64,000 bases of DNA. Origin: Serendipita indica DSM 11827. Lineage: Eukaryota; Basidiomycota; Agaricomycetes; Sebacinales; Serendipitaceae. The first letter of the stretch is position 1. Each line of letters begins with the position of its first letter. The notes under the pieces are model-generated. The model searched no databases. It was not told the origin of the DNA and saw only the letters and a list, made by a program, of their open reading frames with translations. Shown one piece after another: positions 56,528 through 64,000 of the stretch. Position numbers and translations under genes: made by a program. The stretch spans positions 558,001 through 622,000 of the forward strand of contig CAJVGD010000002.1 in the NCBI GenBank assembly GCA_910890315.1, given 5' to 3'.

Positions 56528-58228
56528 TCATGCCGTGGCTTCTTCCGGTGGAGGTGAGGGCGGTCCCTTGGAATCTGATGGATCCTTGGGCGATCCTTTG
56601 GAATCCTGACTAGCCTTTGCACGCTCTCGTTCCCGCTTGGCCGCACGCTCCTTTTCGACCCACGCATCCACCTCTTTGACGACTTGGGACGGCCGGTACT
56701 TGTGCATCAGTAGGAATCCCTGAATGCTCGACATGGCAAATTCGCGGTTGGGGATGCGAGCTGCAAACTCGCTAGCCAGCCTGTCGCATTCTTCCTTTGT
56801 CAATTCTTCGGGTTGGGGCCGGACATAACGCGATGTGGACGATGCCAAAGGCTTGGCATCCGAAACTACCTTGGGTGTCCCATCTGTGACCCAGAAGAAT
56901 CGCTTGAAGAGTTCCTCGACTTGAAATTGTGTAGCCTCGGTAAACTCCACATGCACGTCCAACCTTCCCGCTCGAATCAGTGCCGGGTCAAGCGCATTGT
57001 AGTTGTTTGTCGTCGCAAACAATAGTCGACCCTCGCTGGCTTGAATGCCGTCAATGGCCGACAGCAGTCCCCCGAGCGAGATAGAGTTTTTGGTGTTGGC
57101 ACCTTCCTCCTCTTTGCTGGTTTCCCGGTTGAGGCCACGCGTAAAGACGGCGTCAATCTCTTCAATGAGAGCAATCGATCTAGGTGGGAGTTCAGAGACG
57201 AGCTCGGTCAGACCGCTGTCGTCTAGTCCCCTCTTGCCAAGATTGATCACGTAAATGTCGAGGTTGAGTTCCCCGGCGATCGAGAATACCAGCGATGTCT
57301 TGCCACTTCCTGGAACTCCATAGAGTAGATAACCTCGCCGCCATGGAAGACCACGTGCTGCATACCAGGCTTCCGAATTGATAAATTCTTGCGCATCTGC
57401 TCACACAGTCAGGGTTGACAGCCAGGTGCAGCAGGACGACTTACCGTGGAGAACCATTTCCTTGAGACCATGCTCGAGAACAACAGAATCAAGAGGCCTC
57501 TTTGGTCGAGAACCTGATCGCCTCCAGTCGTTGTAATACGGGCCAACGGTGTAAATAGATACACGGTGCGTTTCAGACTCTTGGTATTGGCGCTTCGACT
57601 CCGTCAAGAGGTCATAAAGGACGCGTTGAGATCTTGCGAGGATACTAATAGTCAAAACTTCAATGTTGTCGTTCTCGTTGACTGCCCGGCGGCTTCTGGT
57701 GAGTCGCATCCAATGCCCCTTGTACCAGAACGTTTGAGGGAGCCCAAAGCTCGGTAAGAGGTGAAGTGGACGCTGGGAAGTTGGATCTCCGGCTTCTCCT
57801 GGGAGCATGATTCCCCTCGTGCTATTGTCTTGGACCTCGAGCCCCCAGCTCCGAGTGGACACCTGAACGTCTCGGGCTTTGCGCCAGTTGGGTTGTCGAG
57901 AGACCCAGACCATGAGCCACGAATAGGCATCGTCATCGCTTTCAAACGTCGCGGTGAGGAAGAAAGAATCGATGATCCGATACCAGATTGTATACGCGAA
58001 CCGGCGAACCGTCTCGAGGACGGTACCGAGGAGAAAGAGTTTGATCCAGTCTTGTGCCACTCCAAAAGCCGAGAGGATCTTCCAGAGCGTCGCGAGCTGA
58101 GTGAGGCCCGAGATATTGATAGGCTCCGTATTCCCTGGCGTGGTACTATTTCCCATCGTCATATTGAGACCATTTGCAGCAATTTGTAGCGGAAGCTGAG
58201 ATGCAAGTCTTTCGATGAGAGAATACAT
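56528..58228 (-). CDS. BCS1: Mitochondrial chaperone Bcs1 (AAA ATPase)
   Basis: Predicted inner-membrane AAA protein that inserts the Rieske protein into complex III; fungi also have Bcs1-like paralogues. Two exons (58228 to about 57448, then about 57400 to 56528) encode about 550 residues. One membrane-like helix (DWIKLFLLGTVLETVRRFAY) is followed by the Bcs1 N-terminal domain (DDDAYSWLMVWVSRQPNWRK, LLPSFGLPQTFWYKGHWMRL). The AAA domain has Walker A GVPGSGKTSL, Walker B SIALIEEIDAVF, sensor LFATTNNYNALDPALIRAGR and DVHVEF. The tail is Lys/Glu- and Pro-rich (KGPPSPPPEEATA), longer than in yeast Bcs1, which suggests a Bcs1-like paralogue rather than the canonical protein. Confidence 0.88.
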
Positions 58229-58549
58229 CGGGGATGGAGGGGAGCAAAGGCGGCGGAGGGGAGAATGGCCCGGCCCAAGATCCAGCCTGAGAGGGGTATT
58301 TATAAGACAGGAAAGGAAATTCCCGAGCGCCTAAATGTCATTGCTGTCCAGAGATTTTTCGAGTCAGAACTCCCAGCAAAGTCATCTCGTTTACGACGCG
58401 CGGAACAGAAGCGGGCGAGGCGAGTTGATGAGCCTGGGACATACAAACTCTCTACATTTTGTTGCCTCTGTCTTGAGGCAAACGAGGCACAAGCTGGGGC
58501 GAGAGCGATTACACACTTGGACTCCGCGCCGTGTCCCGCGCCGAAAAGC

Positions 58550-60734
<2,185 letters not shown>

Positions 60735-60958
60735 ACATGAGCTTAGTATGACTTAGTGATTGGATGTATAACACGTTTTAAAACCCCCCGGTAAATGCTT
60801 TGTCAAATGGCGGTCTGGACTGCGTACCCAGGCTGAGAGAGATGGATCAGTGTATCCCGAGGTATTGAAATCATTGGAATTTGGATTATAGAATGTTAAA
60901 GGGACCCAATCTTGCCTGGACACGCCGCGAATTCGACTTTTGTAACTTTGAATCCACC

Positions 60959-61627
60959 ATGTCGCTGCTTCGCTCGTTTGCCAGGCCCGCTGCGTTCAGA
61001 ACAGCATTCCGTGTACGACCAACGACTGCTACAGCCACTGGACACTGGCAGCGATGGCAGATGGCGTCCAACAACCTGCCTCGACATGCGACTTACTCGT
61101 CTGAAGCCGGGTTGAGCAAAGAAGAGGTCGAAGCGCGCGTGCTCGATGTGTTCAAAGGGTTTGAAAAAGTAGACCCAAGCAAAGTAAGTCGGATAACCAG
61201 TCCAGAGCGCAGACGACGAATCGGCTTTGCTGGGTTTTCGTCGTGATTTTTGGCTAACGGGCCCCGCCCAACCACGCTTTTACAGCTCACGCTCGCCGCA
61301 AGATTTAAAGAAGATTTGGCGCTTGATAGTCTGGATGCGGTCGAGGTCGTCATGGCCGTTGAAGAGGTAACACAGAACGACTGGCGAGTCCCATGACTAA
61401 AACTTGATTACCTTTAGGAGTTTTCTATCGAAATACCGGATGCTGAAGCGGATGAGATCACGACCGTCAAGCAAGGTAGCGATTACGCGCCCATGCCAGT
61501 GATTCGGGACTGACAAACTCCACAGCGGTGGATTATATTCTGCAATCACCCGAAGGTGCGTTCTGGCTGCGTCCGAAGCCACAATGACAGAGACTAACTG
61601 GAATTGTCTACCGTTTTAGCCCAATAA
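60959..61627 (+). CDS. ACP1: Mitochondrial acyl carrier protein
   Basis: Predicted matrix protein for type II fatty acid/lipoate synthesis and a subunit of complex I and Fe-S assembly. Five exons encode about 130 residues. The targeting peptide MSLLRSFARPAAFRTAFRVR is followed by EVEARVLDVFKGFEKVDPSK and the phosphopantetheine site EDLALDSLDAVEVVMAVEEE, in which Ser of DSL carries the arm. The end FSIEIPDAEADEITTVKQAV then DYILQSPEAQ matches the family. The final exon encodes only parts of Ala, Gln and the stop. Confidence 0.95.
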
Positions 61628-61982
61628 AGGAGATTAAAACCCCAGGATCGAGATCTCGAGGGAACTCTTGGTCGTTTGCGTTATTTGCGTTTGCCACCGC
61701 TGCTTTCCGGAGAGCCAACTTGGTCGTTCGTGTGTTTCACTAGATTCTTGGAATCACATCGTTTAATCCCGCCGCAACTTTCTCTGACGTCTTGGGACAC
61801 ACGAGCGGGCATGTCGTGACCTACACCCTGAGTCTGGTGACCGCTCCCCACTTAGGCTACGTCCGTTGACAGATAAACCGCCGTGATCTCATTCGTCATT
61901 TGGTCCATACCGTGTTTCTTATTATAAGCTTGGCCGACAATCCGCTCGGACCGACGCACTTGGGGCTTGCCTCTCTCTCCAT
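61628..61982. other. Intergenic, about 355 bp
   Basis: This lies between the acyl carrier protein and the SMP-30 gene on the same strand. It contains ttattataag near 61920, a TATA-like element about 60 nt ahead of the next ATG. No other feature was seen. Confidence 0.4.
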
Positions 61983-63112
61983 ATGTCCACAGACTCTGTA
62001 CTCGTCGTCGACACGCCGCTGCTAGAGACGGGATGCATCCTAGGAGAAGGTAGACTAACCTTGAGACCTTGTGCAGGGACTCGTGAGCTGATAGAATTGG
62101 CCAGGGCCGCTATACGAACCGTCTACGGGCATCCTTCATTTTGTGGACATCAAGCGATGTCGCGTCTATCACTACGACACCAACAGCCACTCTATAGAGT
62201 TTGACGAGTTTGAAGAGCCCGTTACGGCGCTGGCACTCCGTCAAGATGGTGTAAGTAGCGTCGCGTTTTACCTGGCTTGTGTCCTCATCTCTTTAGCTCG
62301 CGTGTGTGACGGCCACAGGATTTGCACTGATCGAGAAAGATTCAGAATCCAAGCCGACGCTCACCTACCTGAGTCAGCCTCTGTCTGAGAGGGAGCGCAA
62401 GTATACACGGCTCAATGACGGTGCCTGCGATGCCAGAGGACGATTTCTCGCTGGGACTCTCGAGTCGAAAGCGCCTGGAAACGAATTTGGTGGTGTACTC
62501 TATCAATATGATCCAGCAACTGGTTTGGCAAGGGTGCTCGACGATTCAGAGGATATTACAGACGGCAATGGCCTTGGTTGGAGCGAGGACAATTCGACAT
62601 TGTAGGAGGGACGGTTGACTGTCGTGATCTCTCTCGCTGACGATGAGTAAATCCCCAGGTACTTTACGAGCTCGTGCGCCAATCTCATCTACGCGTACGA
62701 CTATAATCTAGAAGATGGCTCTGTGTCGAACCGCAGAGTGTTTATAGACGGGCCGTCTCTGGGGCTTAATGCGCCGTCGTTTTGCGATGGCCTGTGCATT
62801 GACAGCGAGGGGTGTATCTGGTCCGCACGATGGGCAGGCTCCAAGATTGTGCGGTTCAGCAAAGAAGGCAGGATTATCTTTGAGATTCAGTTTCCAAAGG
62901 TGTTTAGTGTGACTGCATTGACGTTTGGTGGGCCAGAGAATGACTGGCTCTTTGTCACGACTGCGCATCCGTCTGTGGCAGGCGTTGCGGACAGTGACAA
63001 AGTATTTGCAGAGTATCCAGACTCGGGACATTTGTTCAAGATTGACTTTCAGGGTCGGTTCAAAGGCGGGGTTTGGCGTCATTCGTTTGGGACGATAGAC
63101 GTAGCTATTTGA
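61983..63112 (+). CDS. SMP-30/gluconolactonase/regucalcin-like protein
   Basis: Predicted six-bladed beta-propeller lactonase; family members hydrolyse sugar lactones with a bound divalent metal. Exon 1 ends GCILGE, and splicing gives EGPLYEPSTGILHFVDIKRC, where the Glu is a metal ligand. Then come LACVTATGFALIEKD, RLNDGACDARGRFLAGTLES (the Asn and Asp of the lactonase site), DDSEDITDGNGLGWSEDNST, YFTSSCANLIYAYDY, FCDGLCIDSEGCIWSARWAG (catalytic Asp candidate in CDGL) and LTFGGPENDWLFVTTA. Four exons, about 310 residues, full length. The biological lactone is unknown. Confidence 0.9.
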
Positions 63113-63267
63113 CGTAGATCAACTGTCTTAGAATGATTCTAGATATCTTCCCAGCCATTTGTCCAAGCGCCAGGCGCGTTCCAAGGTTACGAGGCTGTAT
63201 ATCTGAGGCTGGACCCCCCCTTGGGTTTGTTTCCCGGCGCGTCTTTCACTAAAAAAAGCTGCCAAAA

Positions 63268-64000
63268 ATGCCAGCCAGCAGCGGTCTTTTTCCAGCACTC
63301 AACCTCTTTCCGCTCAACGACTCGTTTATCCCAAAGCACATTGTCCTCGCCGGCGGACAACGCGTCAAGATTGGTCGCCAGACAAACGCAAAGACGGTGC
63401 CCGGAGAGAAAAACGGATACTTTGATTCAAAAGTACTCAGTCGCCAGCATGCAGAGGTCTGGGAAGAGAGCGGAAAGGTCAGTCTGCGCGCGCGCTGGAC
63501 GTGGAAAATGTTCACCTGGCGTCGCAGATTTACATCAAAGACGTCAAGTCGTCAAACGGAACATTTATAAATGGCACCCGGCTCAGTCATGAAGGCGTAG
63601 AATCGCCTCCTTTTGAGCTCAACACCGACGATGTAGTCGTACGTCGCTCGCCAGTTGTCTGTGCCCGTGCTCTGACCACCTTTTCCCCAGGAATTTGGCA
63701 TCGATATCGTCGGGGAAGACAACCAGACAATTGTCCATCACAAAGTCGCTGCCAGAGTCCAGTGTTTGCTCAGCCAGGACGATGTAAACGCCGCCCAGCA
63801 GCATGCCGTCTACGCCCAACAGGCTCAGCAGCATACGCTCGGCCATTCCCAGCCAAATCACTTTCAACAGATGCCCCCCGGTCAACGTCGCCCTTCTCTC
63901 CACGGTGCGCCAAACCATCAGGGCAGCCTGGGTGCTTTGGCTCCCGTTGGCAGGGGCGTCCCAAAGCAGGGCGGGCTCTCCTTTGACGCAATTCTCAGTA
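63268..64000 (+). CDS. FHA-domain protein (5' part only)
   Basis: The start MPASSGLFPALNLFPLNDSF precedes an FHA phosphothreonine-binding domain: RVKIGRQTN (strand with the conserved Arg), SRQHAEVWEESGK, then after an intron IYIKDVKSSNGTFINGTRLS and FELNTDDVVEFGIDIVGED. After the domain comes a Gln/His-rich stretch (AAQQHAVYAQQAQQHT). The arrangement recalls Far10/Vps64 and SLMAP, STRIPAK-complex proteins, with a C-terminal membrane anchor expected outside the window. The gene runs off the right edge. Confidence 0.85.

Overview
The window is nuclear DNA of a filamentous basidiomycete. Genes are packed on both strands, often less than 200 bp apart, and are split by many introns of about 45-65 nt with plain GT...AG ends. 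The gene set is fungal: lanosterol synthase, Pmt4-type O-mannosyltransferase, Rho3, Snf1, Bcs1 and Xpt1. The trypsin-like protein family at 34.8-36.5 kb and the methyltransferase at 54.5-56.4 kb are, from memory, typical of Agaricomycetes such as Rhizoctonia; that placement is inference. No complete transposon, virus-like element, CRISPR array or operon was seen.

0-6.4 kb is the unusual part. The tail of one gene is followed by two tandem paralogues (A intact, B with a damaged first exon). They encode an unrecognised protein: an N-terminal helical domain resembling the N-terminal domain of fungal NLR/STAND proteins, a disordered linker, then about ten copies of an UBA-like helix-Asp-helix unit. 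The duplication carried along the last 29 codons of the upstream gene, which survive as a fossil between the copies.

6.7-20.1 kb holds housekeeping genes: Xpt1 (purine salvage), TAF11 (TFIID), Rho3, Pmt4, ribosomal protein eL43, a ZC3H3/Red5-like RNA-processing zinc finger protein and Alg14, plus three unrecognised proteins and a stray fragment of a proteasomal ATPase. 20.7-34.2 kb has a secreted GH3 beta-glucosidase, a RanBP3/Yrb2-like Ran-binding protein, Zpr1, Leo1 (Paf1 complex), a UCH-type deubiquitinase, an unknown protein and a Bem46-type hydrolase. 34.4-36.6 kb is a decayed patch: a tRNA-derived Pol III element and a broken serine-protease-like gene.

36.8-64.0 kb holds an ataxin-10-like protein, a PPR protein, lanosterol synthase, a small secreted protein, an unknown protein, Rxt3 (Rpd3L deacetylase complex), ribosomal protein uL5, Prp40 (U1 snRNP), ZW10, a SAM methyltransferase, Bcs1, Snf1, mitochondrial acyl carrier protein, an SMP-30/gluconolactonase-like enzyme and the start of an FHA-domain protein. 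Several mitochondrial genes (PPR, Bcs1, ACP) and glycosylation genes (Pmt4, Alg14) are present, but they are interspersed, so no metabolic cluster is claimed. All gene models were spliced by eye; coordinates run from start to stop codon and ignore UTRs.
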